Translations under genes and position numbers: made by a program
Source of the DNA: Actinomycetota bacterium
GTDB taxonomy: Bacteria > Actinomycetota > Actinomycetes > Nanopelagicales > Nanopelagicaceae
Direction: 5' to 3'
Length of the DNA: 7,759 nucleotides
NCBI GenBank assembly: GCA_009705235.1
Contig: WLCR01000047.1
Location: forward strand, 1 to 7,759
The notes under the pieces: model-generated
Told to the model about the DNA's origin: nothing
The model's input: the letters and a program-made list of their open reading frames with translations, nothing else
Databases searched by the model: none
In this document: positions 1 through 6,343 of the stretch, piece after piece
How the letters are laid out: every line of letters starts with the position of its first letter
Position numbering within the stretch: the stretch's first letter is position 1

Positions 1-788
1 CTTGTTATCTTGTAATTCAACAATTTGGTTTCACGGGGTATGAAGAACCGCTACCTCTTTGGAAGTTCGCTTCTCTATTTTTGCTTTTCGGTCTGACCGC
101 AGCCATCGTGAGTGGTGTTGCAGCGGTTATTTTGGAGATTGTGGCATATCGCCGTCTGCGCGTATTAGGCGCTAGCAGATTGAGCTCTTTGATTTCTGCA
201 ATCGGTGCATCTTTTTTCCTTGTAGAGGTTTTTCAGAAACTCTCAGGTGCAAAAAATCTAGATTTCCCGCGCATGATCAGCAAGGAACCAATATTCACCT
301 TTAGCAGTGCATATATTTCTGCAGATAAAATCCTTGTAATTGTGGGAGCAGGAATCGTGTTTTACATTTTAAATAGAATAATTAACCACACAAAGTTGGG
401 ACTTGGAATCAGAGCTGTATCTCAAGATGAGAAAACCTCGATTTTGATGGGAGTGAATGTGAATCGCATCATCTCCTACACATTCTTACTTGGTGGAGCA
501 TTAGCGGGCGTCGGATCCGCGTTTTATATGGTTTTCTATGAAACAACAAAGGCAAATGTTGGATTCTTGATTGGAATTTCAGCATTTACAGCTGCAGTGC
601 TGGGTGGAATCGGAAATGTGCGAGGTGCCCTTGTAGGTTCATTTGCACTAGGCCTTTTCCAGCAATACACATCAGCGGTACTTGGGTACAACTGGAAAGA
701 TGTTGTTACGTTCATAATCTTGGTCTTTGTTTTACTCGTTAAGCCAACCGGTTTATTTGGTGAATCGTTGCAGAAGGCGAGAGTTTAA
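1..788 (+). CDS. livH: Branched-chain amino acid ABC transporter permease LivH (5'-truncated by window edge)
   Basis: LivH is one of the two inner-membrane permease subunits of the LIV-type importer for leucine, isoleucine, valine and related amino acids. The frame is open from position 3, so the gene enters from upstream and about 261 codons are visible. Members usually have about 290-300 residues, so roughly 30-40 N-terminal residues are missing. An in-frame TTG at 81 is internal and not a start. The sequence is strongly hydrophobic. Recognisable LivH features are SLISAIGASFFL in the first half, the cytoplasmic coupling loop around GIRAVSQDEKTSILMGVN (about 409-465), which contacts the ATPases, and the late TAAVLGGIGNVRGALVGS segment (about 589-642). 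It ends with TAA one base before livM, consistent with an operon. The substrate range cannot be read from the permease alone; urea or short-chain amide relatives of this family exist, but the liv assignment fits best. Confidence 0.93.
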   Translation, partial: CYLVIQQFGFTGYEEPLPLWKFASLFLLFGLTAAIVSGVAAVILEIVAYRRLRVLGASRLSSLISAIGASFFLVEVFQKLSGAKNLDFPRMISKEPIFTFSSAYISADKILVIVGAGIVFYILNRIINHTKLGLGIRAVSQDEKTSILMGVNVNRIISYTFLLGGALAGVGSAFYMVFYETTKANVGFLIGISAFTAAVLGGIGNVRGALVGSFALGLFQQYTSAVLGYNWKDVVTFIILVFVLLVKPTGLFGESLQKARV

Positions 789-789
789 G

Positions 790-1815
790 ATGAAAGCAAA
801 AGCTTTTAACCTTCGGGATATATTCGGAGATTGGTGGGAGAGCGCCACTCCTATTCAGCGCGGAATCACGCGCACAGTGGTTATCGCGACTTTTTATGCT
901 CTTCCATTTTTGAATAATCCGGTGATTGATACACCTGAGACATCCTTTAAATCAGTTCTGTTCTATCCACTAGTCCTATTTGCTTTGATGGCGGTCGGAT
1001 TGAATGTGGTTGTTGGAAAGTCAGGAATTCTCGATCTAGGGTATGTAGCCTTCTTTGCAATTGGTGCATACACGCATGCTGTGATGAGCGCTCGAACTCC
1101 TCTAAATTTTTGGGAAATTCTTCCCTTTGCAATGGGTTTTGCAATGTTGGCAGGATTGATTCTGGGTCTTCCTGCATTAAGACTCAGAGGCGATTACTTA
1201 GCGATCATTACCCTTGGTTTCGGTGAGATCATCCGCATTATTGCTATTAATACAGAAGCAATTGGTGGGGCGGCGGGAATTACCGATATTCCAGGGCCAA
1301 CCCCAATATTTGGTTTTGAATTCTCAGTGATGGACCCACGTCCATATTATTGGCTAACTTTGACTCTTCTGATCTTGGTTATTTGGGGAGTTCTTCGACT
1401 TTCTCATAGAAAGCCGGGCCGTGCTTGGGAAGCGATTCGCGAAGATGAAGATGTCGCTGAATTTATGGGAGTTGCTACTCTGAAATACAAATTGTGGGCC
1501 TTCATCATTGGCGGAGCCGTTGGTGGATTAGCAGGAGCAATTTATGCTTCCAAGATTCGCTCAATTCAACCAGAGTTATTCACCCTGAATTTATCCATCA
1601 TGATTCTTGCCTGTGTTGTATTCGGCGGAATGGGAAATATCTGGGGTGTTATTTTGGGAGCGGTGCTTTTGGGTTATATCCCTGAAAAGCTTAGATTCCT
1701 CAGTGATTACAGAATCATTTTCTTTGGTTTATTGATGGTTGTGATGATGAACATTCGACCAAATGGATTGATGCCTCGTAAGAAACGGGAGAAATTCCAG
1801 GAGAAAATTTCATGA
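790..1815 (+). CDS. livM: Branched-chain amino acid ABC transporter permease LivM
   Basis: LivM is the second membrane permease of the LIV importer and pairs with LivH. At 341 residues it is within the normal family range. Residues 1-25 form a hydrophilic cytoplasmic tail, followed by multiple membrane helices. LivM landmarks are GLNVVVGKSGILDLGYVAFFAIGAY (residues 70-94), LPALRLRGDYLAIITLGFGE (127-146) and the ATPase-coupling loop GRAWEAIREDEDVAEFMGV (210-228). FGGMGNIWG follows near 278-286. The C-terminus is basic (PRKKREK). The ATG at 790 is preferred over an in-frame TTG at 727, because that would add 21 residues overlapping the livH end. The ribosome-binding site is modest: purine-rich AAGGCGAGAG lies 6-16 nt upstream. 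The TGA stop overlaps the livG ATG in an ATGA, a typical coupling junction. Confidence 0.95.
   Translation: MKAKAFNLRDIFGDWWESATPIQRGITRTVVIATFYALPFLNNPVIDTPETSFKSVLFYPLVLFALMAVGLNVVVGKSGILDLGYVAFFAIGAYTHAVMSARTPLNFWEILPFAMGFAMLAGLILGLPALRLRGDYLAIITLGFGEIIRIIAINTEAIGGAAGITDIPGPTPIFGFEFSVMDPRPYYWLTLTLLILVIWGVLRLSHRKPGRAWEAIREDEDVAEFMGVATLKYKLWAFIIGGAVGGLAGAIYASKIRSIQPELFTLNLSIMILACVVFGGMGNIWGVILGAVLLGYIPEKLRFLSDYRIIFFGLLMVVMMNIRPNGLMPRKKREKFQEKIS
1799..1803 (+). promoter_or_regulatory. Shine-Dalgarno site for livG
   Basis: AGGAG lies 8 nt before the livG ATG and inside the last codons of livM. It supports the 4-nt overlapping start and coupled translation. Confidence 0.75.
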
Positions 1816-2588
1816 CAAAAAAACTTTTAGAGATTCAAAATTTAGTTGTGAAATTTGGTGGTGTTACAGCCCTCAATGAAGTAAACCTTCATGTCAACGA
1901 GGGTGAAATTGCTGCACTCATCGGCCCTAATGGAGCGGGTAAAACAACGGTGTTTAATATTGTTACCGGCTACTACAAACCTGTATCTGGTGATGTATTG
2001 GTAGATGGCAATTCAATTCTTGGCTTGAGACCATATTTGATCGCTCGCATGGGCTTAGGAAGAACCTTCCAAAACATTAGATTATTCGGCGACATGACAG
2101 CTCTAGAAAATGTAGCTACTGCAGCAGATGCTTTAAATAAGTCTGGACTACTTTCCGCGCTATTCGGATTAGGTCGTAGCCGTAGAGATGAAAAGCGAAG
2201 CATGGAAACGGCACAATCTCTTTTGGAGTTTATTGGCCTAGACCATCGAGCACATCAAATGGCAAAGAATCTTCCTTATGGAGATCAAAGAAGACTCGAA
2301 ATCGCAAGAGCTTTGGCGCTTAATCCCAAGGTTCTTCTTCTCGATGAACCTGCTGCTGGATTTAATCCACAGGAAAAGGTTGAGTTGGGTGATTTAATTC
2401 TGAAGATTCGAGACAAAGGTTATGCGGTACTTTTAATTGAGCATGACATGAGTCTTGTTATGAAGATTTCTGATCGCATCTCAGTGCTTGATTTCGGACA
2501 AAAGATTGCCGAAGGCACACCTTCTGAAATCCAGAAAAATCAAAGAGTTATCGATGCCTATTTAGGAGTTGCAGAAGATGCTTCTTAA
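1812..2588 (+). CDS. livG: Branched-chain amino acid ABC transporter ATP-binding protein LivG
   Basis: LivG is one of two cytoplasmic ATPases that power the LIV importer. At 258 residues it has the usual length. Walker A is GPNGAGKTT (38-46). The Q-loop glutamine is Q87 in GRTFQNIRLF, a LivG-type sequence. The signature helix is LPYGDQRRLEIARAL (154-168); LivG proteins typically carry an LPYG form rather than LSGGQ, which separates it from LivF. Walker B is KVLLLDEP (173-180) with catalytic E179, followed by AAGFNPQE. The switch histidine is H211 in IEHDMSLVM. The C-terminal tail (about 235-258, ending DAYLG-) is the LivG-type extension. The start ATG overlaps the livM stop by 4 nt and has AGGAG at 1799-1803, 8 nt upstream. 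All catalytic motifs are intact, so it should be functional. Confidence 0.97.
   Translation: MTKKLLEIQNLVVKFGGVTALNEVNLHVNEGEIAALIGPNGAGKTTVFNIVTGYYKPVSGDVLVDGNSILGLRPYLIARMGLGRTFQNIRLFGDMTALENVATAADALNKSGLLSALFGLGRSRRDEKRSMETAQSLLEFIGLDHRAHQMAKNLPYGDQRRLEIARALALNPKVLLLDEPAAGFNPQEKVELGDLILKIRDKGYAVLLIEHDMSLVMKISDRISVLDFGQKIAEGTPSEIQKNQRVIDAYLGVAEDAS
2564..2568 (+). promoter_or_regulatory. Shine-Dalgarno site that fixes the livF start
   Basis: AGGAG lies inside the end of livG, 9 nt before the ATG at 2578. An alternative in-frame TTG at 2569 abuts this motif directly and could not use it, so the ATG at 2578 is the better livF start. Confidence 0.75.
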
Positions 2589-3294
2589 TATTAAAGATCT
2601 ACATGTCTCATACGGCAAGATCAAGGCAATCAAGGGAATCTCTCTCGAAGTGCCAGCCGGTGAAATCGTGACTCTCGTTGGAGCCAATGGAGCGGGTAAG
2701 ACGACCTTACTGAAGACAATTTCTGGCCTGCTTCAACCAGCAAGCGGAAGTATTGAATACGAAGGTAAACCACTTTCCGATATCAAGCCCTTCGAGCGTG
2801 TTGTAGAAGGTATTTGCCAAGCTCCAGAAGGGCGCGGAATTTTCCCTGGAATGACCGTCTTGGAAAATCTAGAGATGGGAAAGTTCAGCCGCGTCGCTGC
2901 AAAATCCGAGAATGCTCAAGATCTAGATATGGTTTATAACTTATTTCCACGTTTGAAGGAGAGAGCAAACCAAGCCGGTGGAACATTGTCGGGCGGAGAG
3001 CAACAAATGCTTGCGATCGGCCGTGCGCTAATGAGCCGACCTCGTTTACTTCTTCTCGATGAACCTTCTATGGGCCTAGCACCAAAATTCATCGCCCAAA
3101 TTTTTGAGATTATTCAAGAGATCAAAAAGCAAAATGTAACAATACTTTTGGTTGAGCAAAATGCTGCTAAAGCCCTAACAATTGCAGATCGTGCTTATGT
3201 ACTTGAAACTGGGTATATAACAATGCAGGGTAGTGGCGTTGAACTATTGAATGATCCTAAGGTACGTCAGGCTTATTTGGGCCACGGAGCTTAA
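2578..3294 (+). CDS. livF: Branched-chain amino acid ABC transporter ATP-binding protein LivF
   Basis: LivF is the second ATPase of the LIV importer and forms a heterodimer with LivG. From the chosen ATG it has 238 residues, normal for LivF. Walker A is GANGAGKTT (35-43). The Q-loop region reads CQAPEGRGIFP (80-90), including the APEGR stretch typical of LivF. The signature is LSGGEQQ (137-143). Walker B is RLLLLDEP (156-163) with E162, followed by SMGLAPK. The switch position is glutamine (Q194 in LVEQNA) instead of histidine; this is normal for LivF and not a defect. The gene overlaps livG by 11 nt. It is the last gene of the operon in this window and ends 4 nt before the convergent thioesterase stop. 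Confidence 0.97.
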   Translation: MLLNIKDLHVSYGKIKAIKGISLEVPAGEIVTLVGANGAGKTTLLKTISGLLQPASGSIEYEGKPLSDIKPFERVVEGICQAPEGRGIFPGMTVLENLEMGKFSRVAAKSENAQDLDMVYNLFPRLKERANQAGGTLSGGEQQMLAIGRALMSRPRLLLLDEPSMGLAPKFIAQIFEIIQEIKKQNVTILLVEQNAAKALTIADRAYVLETGYITMQGSGVELLNDPKVRQAYLGHGA

Positions 3295-3298
3295 AGAG

Positions 3299-3709
3299 TT
3301 ATCGATCCGCAAGGATCATGCAGGTGATACGGGCAGTGCAGGTGCGCTGTCCGTCTTCATTTGTAATCACAATATCCCAACAACATAAAGTCTTTCCGAT
3401 CGAAACTGCGGTTGCAACTCCTGTAACTACTCCTGTTGCAGTGGCCTTGTGATGTGTCGCATTGATATCTATTCCAACAATACGACGGTTCTCTCCAGCA
3501 TTTAGTTGTGTTCCTACAGAGCCAAGTGACTCAGCCAAAACAACACTCGCTCCACCATGTAAAATTCCCATTGGCTGCGTGTTGCCTTCAACTGGCATGG
3601 TGCCGACAAGTCGAGTCAATGAGGCTTCTGTGATTTGAATACCCATTTTCTTATCTAGGGCGCCACTTCCGCGTTCACGAATAATTGAGAGATAATCCGG
3701 TTCTGTCAT
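3299..3709 (-). CDS. Hotdog-fold acyl-CoA thioesterase (PaaI / EntH-YdiI-like)
   Basis: This predicted cytoplasmic thioesterase hydrolyses an acyl- or aroyl-CoA (or carrier-protein) thioester. Its 136 residues match the single-hotdog family. The central motif GILHGGASVVLAESLGS (48-64) gives Q45, H51, E60 and S64. The spacing equals that of the E. coli EntH catalytic set as I recall it (Gln48, His54, Glu63, Ser67), and NATHH (83-87) matches the second conserved His segment. E60 in place of Asp places it with the EntH/YdiI branch rather than classical PaaI. The substrate is unknown. A YdiI-like role on DHNA-CoA in menaquinone synthesis is possible, but no men genes are visible. The ATG at 3709 has no Shine-Dalgarno; a TAGACT hexamer 6 nt upstream suggests a leaderless message. 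It converges on livF and diverges from polA. Confidence 0.87.
   Translation of the reverse strand: MTEPDYLSIIRERGSGALDKKMGIQITEASLTRLVGTMPVEGNTQPMGILHGGASVVLAESLGSVGTQLNAGENRRIVGIDINATHHKATATGVVTGVATAVSIGKTLCCWDIVITNEDGQRTCTARITCMILADR
3304..3317. terminator. Weak candidate hairpin at the livF/thioesterase convergent junction
   Basis: GATCC and GGATC form a perfect 5-bp stem with a GCAA (GNRA) loop when read on the plus strand, 9 nt after the livF stop and inside the last codons of the thioesterase. No U-tract follows on either strand, so it is not a standard intrinsic terminator. It could stabilise the 3' end of the liv message or assist termination. It may also simply reflect coding sequence. 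Confidence 0.25.
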
Positions 3710-3715
3710 GGCTGG

Positions 3716-3721
3716 AGTCTA
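3716..3721 (-). promoter_or_regulatory. Probable -10 element of the thioesterase promoter (leaderless)
   Basis: Read on the minus strand the hexamer is TAGACT, a TANNNT match. Exactly 6 nt (CCAGCC) separate it from the ATG, so transcription should start at or next to the start codon. A -35 element is not obvious; the expected position overlaps the polA start codon. Confidence 0.55.
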
Positions 3722-3731
3722 ACGGGCACTC

Positions 3732-3737
3732 TACGAT
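3732..3737 (+). promoter_or_regulatory. Probable -10 element of the polA promoter (leaderless)
   Basis: TACGAT matches TANNNT and is followed by 6 nt (GCATCC) before the polA ATG at 3744. This places the transcription start at the initiation codon. No Shine-Dalgarno precedes the ATG, which fits leaderless translation. The expected -35 position falls at the thioesterase start codon and has no clear match. The 8-bp palindrome GATGCATC at 3735-3742 overlaps this element and may be coincidence. Confidence 0.6.
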
Positions 3738-3743
3738 GCATCC

Positions 3744-6329
3744 ATGACCAAACGCCTATTACTTATCGATGGGCACTCCATGGCGTATCGCGCATTTTTT
3801 GCCTTACCTGCCGAGAACTTCACGACTGCGCAAGGTCAGCACACCAACGCCATTTATGGCTTTGCAACCATGTTGTTATCTCTACTTTCCTCGGAAAAAC
3901 CAACGCATGTTGCGGTGGCTTTTGATGTTTCGCGCAAGACCTTTAGGTCAGAGATTTTTCCCGAGTACAAAGCCAACCGAGCAAAGACTCCTGATGAATT
4001 TAGATCCCAGATGTCTTATTTGCATGAGCTTGTGACAGCCTTTGGTATCACTACTTTCGAAGTCGAAGGTTTTGAAGCAGATGACATTATTGCAACTATT
4101 GCTAAGCAAGCAGAGCGTGAAAATGCGCAAGTATTTATCTGTACAGGCGATCGAGATTCATTTCAGTTAGTCAATGAAAAAACTACTGTTCTGTATCCAA
4201 AGCGCGGAGTCAGCGATTTAACCCGTATGACACCGGAAGCAGTGCAAGAAAAGTATGGAATGTCGCCTGAGCAATATCCAGATTTTGCAGCGTTGCGTGG
4301 TGATCCGAGCGATAACTTGCCATCTGTCCCAGGTGTTGGTGAAAAGACCGCAGCTAAATGGGTAGTTGAGTACGGCTCGCTGCATGAATTAATTGCCAAC
4401 ATAGATCAGTTGGGTGGAAAAGTTGGTCAATCACTTCGAGACTCAATCAACGATGTAATCCGAAATCGTGAATTAACACAGTTGGTCGCAAATGTTCCCT
4501 TGGACTTAAGCATCGACGCCTTGGTATGGAACGGGGTCGATGAAAACAAAACTAATCCACTTTTTGAAAAGTTGGAATTCAAGACACTGAAAGATCGAAT
4601 GAAGCCAATTTTGCTTAAGGGGAGTGCCAAATCTGCCGAACCTGAGTTTGAGTTGTTTGCAACAGAGATTGCTGAAGGTGTTCTAACACCAGAGGAAGCA
4701 GCAGCAAAAATCAAACAACACTCGGGTGATATCGCATTGGCATATCAATTAGTTGACGAGAAATTGCATCGCTATGCAATTGCATTGTCGGCAGATGATG
4801 TATTTTTGGTTCACTCTGCAGTTATGGGTGAATGGGCAACTGATGCAAAGGTTTCAAAGATTGCTCATGATGCCAAATCGCTAGCGCGGACAAATGGTTT
4901 AACTGGCGTTTCATTTGATACTTCATTGGCCGCATACCTTGTTAATCCGGGCGTCCGAAGCCAAGAGCTTAAAGACATTCAAGAACGTTGGGGAGATGGC
5001 TCTGCAATTAACCAAACAAGCATCGAGCAAGAGCTTTTAACATCTGCTCGAGCCATGTTTACGCTGCGAGATTCTCTAACTCGCGAATTAAAGGAGCGCA
5101 ATCTTTGGGATTTGTTTCTCACCATGGAACTACCTGTAGCTGATTTGTTGGCACGCATGGAGTCCATCGGAATCGCTGTTAACAAAAAAGGACTTGACAC
5201 ACTTGCTGCCTTTTTTGAAGGTGAAGTAGCCCGTGAAACTAAAGCGGCGCATGATTCTGTGGGACACGAGTTCAATGTGGCGTCACCAAAGCAGTTACAG
5301 GTTGTCTTATTTGATGAACTTGGACTTCCTAAAACTAAAAAGATTAAGACGGGGTACACGACTGATGCCGAAAGTCTTGATTGGTTGCATCAAAAGAGTG
5401 GTCATCCCGTTTTAACATCCTTACTTAGAATTCGTGAAACTAAGAAGCTCGGAACAACTGTTGAAGGTTTAATTGCAGAAATTGCTAAGGATGGGCGTAT
5501 TCATACACATTTCCAGCAGACAGTTGCGGCAACCGGACGCTTGTCTTCCACTGGCCCCAATTTACAAAACATCCCAGTGCGCACTGAAGAAGGACGAAAG
5601 ATCCGTGATTGCTTTACTGTTGGGAAAGGTTATGTTGCCTTACTTACAGCCGATTACAGCCAAATCGAAATGCGAATCATGGCCCACTTGTCACATGATG
5701 AAAAATTGTTAGCAGCTTTTGCATCTGGTGAAGATTTGCACGCAACAGTTGCTGGTCTGGTATTTGGCGTCAAGGCATCTGAAGTAGATCCCGAAATGCG
5801 TCGCCAAATGAAGGCAATGTCATACGGACTTGCCTACGGGCTTTCTTCATATGGTTTGGCGGCACAATTAGACATATCTCCGCCAGCAGCTCAGCAGTTA
5901 ATGGATACCTACTTCGAACGTTTCGGCGGGATTCGAGATTACTTACAAATTGTTGTGGAAGAAGCACGCAAGGTTGGTTATACCGAAACCATTATGGGTC
6001 GACGCAGATATCTACCTGACTTGATGCATGACAACCGACAACGACGCGAAATTGCAGAGCGGATGGCACTTAATGCTCCAATACAGGGTTCAGCGGCCGA
6101 CATTATTAAATTGGCAATGCTCAATGTGCAGGCAGCGATTGAGAAAGAAAAGCTAAAGTCACGCCTGCTGTTACAGATTCATGATGAGTTAATTCTTGAA
6201 GTAGTTTCAGGCGAAGAGGAAAAGATTAGCGATTTGGTAAAGCGTGAAATGGGTGCTGCGTACCCACTAAGAGCACCTTTAGATGTCAATGCCGGCTTAG
6301 GCCTTACCTGGCACGAAGCAGCGCACTAA
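3744..6329 (+). CDS. polA: DNA polymerase I (5' nuclease, inactive 3'-5' exonuclease fold, family A polymerase)
   Basis: Pol I removes RNA primers and fills gaps during Okazaki fragment maturation and excision repair. The protein has 861 residues. The 5' nuclease domain (about 1-290) keeps its metal ligands and motifs: D9, D61, YKANR (75-79), EADD (111-114), GDRD (135-138), GDPSDN (186-191), and a helix-hairpin-helix at VPGVGEKTA (195-203). The middle domain (about 300-470) has the exonuclease fold but has lost the DxE pair and the last Asp; only D392 in FDTSLAAY remains. The polymerase domain (about 475-861) is intact: TGRLSS (597-602), motif A ADYSQIEMR (636-644) with D637 and E642, O-helix R686, K690 and Y694, and motif C QIHDE (811-815) with D814. 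With a constant offset of 68, Y694 aligns with E. coli F762. The start lacks a Shine-Dalgarno and is probably leaderless. Confidence 0.99.
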   Translation: MTKRLLLIDGHSMAYRAFFALPAENFTTAQGQHTNAIYGFATMLLSLLSSEKPTHVAVAFDVSRKTFRSEIFPEYKANRAKTPDEFRSQMSYLHELVTAFGITTFEVEGFEADDIIATIAKQAERENAQVFICTGDRDSFQLVNEKTTVLYPKRGVSDLTRMTPEAVQEKYGMSPEQYPDFAALRGDPSDNLPSVPGVGEKTAAKWVVEYGSLHELIANIDQLGGKVGQSLRDSINDVIRNRELTQLVANVPLDLSIDALVWNGVDENKTNPLFEKLEFKTLKDRMKPILLKGSAKSAEPEFELFATEIAEGVLTPEEAAAKIKQHSGDIALAYQLVDEKLHRYAIALSADDVFLVHSAVMGEWATDAKVSKIAHDAKSLARTNGLTGVSFDTSLAAYLVNPGVRSQELKDIQERWGDGSAINQTSIEQELLTSARAMFTLRDSLTRELKERNLWDLFLTMELPVADLLARMESIGIAVNKKGLDTLAAFFEGEVARETKAAHDSVGHEFNVASPKQLQVVLFDELGLPKTKKIKTGYTTDAESLDWLHQKSGHPVLTSLLRIRETKKLGTTVEGLIAEIAKDGRIHTHFQQTVAATGRLSSTGPNLQNIPVRTEEGRKIRDCFTVGKGYVALLTADYSQIEMRIMAHLSHDEKLLAAFASGEDLHATVAGLVFGVKASEVDPEMRRQMKAMSYGLAYGLSSYGLAAQLDISPPAAQQLMDTYFERFGGIRDYLQIVVEEARKVGYTETIMGRRRYLPDLMHDNRQRREIAERMALNAPIQGSAADIIKLAMLNVQAAIEKEKLKSRLLLQIHDELILEVVSGEEEKISDLVKREMGAAYPLRAPLDVNAGLGLTWHEAAH

Positions 6330-6343
6330 TTATTTAACTTCGT
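6313..6343. terminator. Weak inverted repeat spanning the polA/MFS stop codons
   Basis: ACGAAG (6313-6318) and CTTCGT (6338-6343) are perfect inverted repeats separated by 19 nt, centred almost exactly on the abutting stop codons TAA|TTA. The stem is only 6 bp, the loop is long and A/T-rich, and no clear U-tract follows. It might serve as a bidirectional terminator because there is no other space between the genes. The evidence is weak. Confidence 0.25.

Noticed and set aside
727..789. Upstream TTG start that would lengthen LivM by 21 residues
   Set aside because: The extension overlaps the conserved end of livH and reads as unrelated sequence. The ATG at 790 directly follows the livH stop.
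2569..2577. TTG start for livF three codons upstream of the ATG
   Set aside because: It abuts the AGGAG motif with no spacing. The ATG at 2578 has a 9-nt spacing and matches the usual LivF N-terminus.
3178..3210. LivF switch residue is Gln instead of His (Q194 at 3157-3159, just upstream), suspected loss of function
   Set aside because: VEQN at this position is normal in the LivF family, so it is not a defect or a novelty.
3735..3742. 8-bp palindrome GATGCATC before polA as a specific operator
   Set aside because: It is a single short palindrome with no second copy seen in the other promoter regions. Chance occurrence is likely, so it is noted only within the promoter entry.
4979..5359. 126-codon open frame on the minus strand inside polA
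   Set aside because: It lies wholly within the conserved polA coding sequence. The product is serine-rich with no recognisable domain, as expected for an antisense shadow, and I see no promoter or ribosome site.
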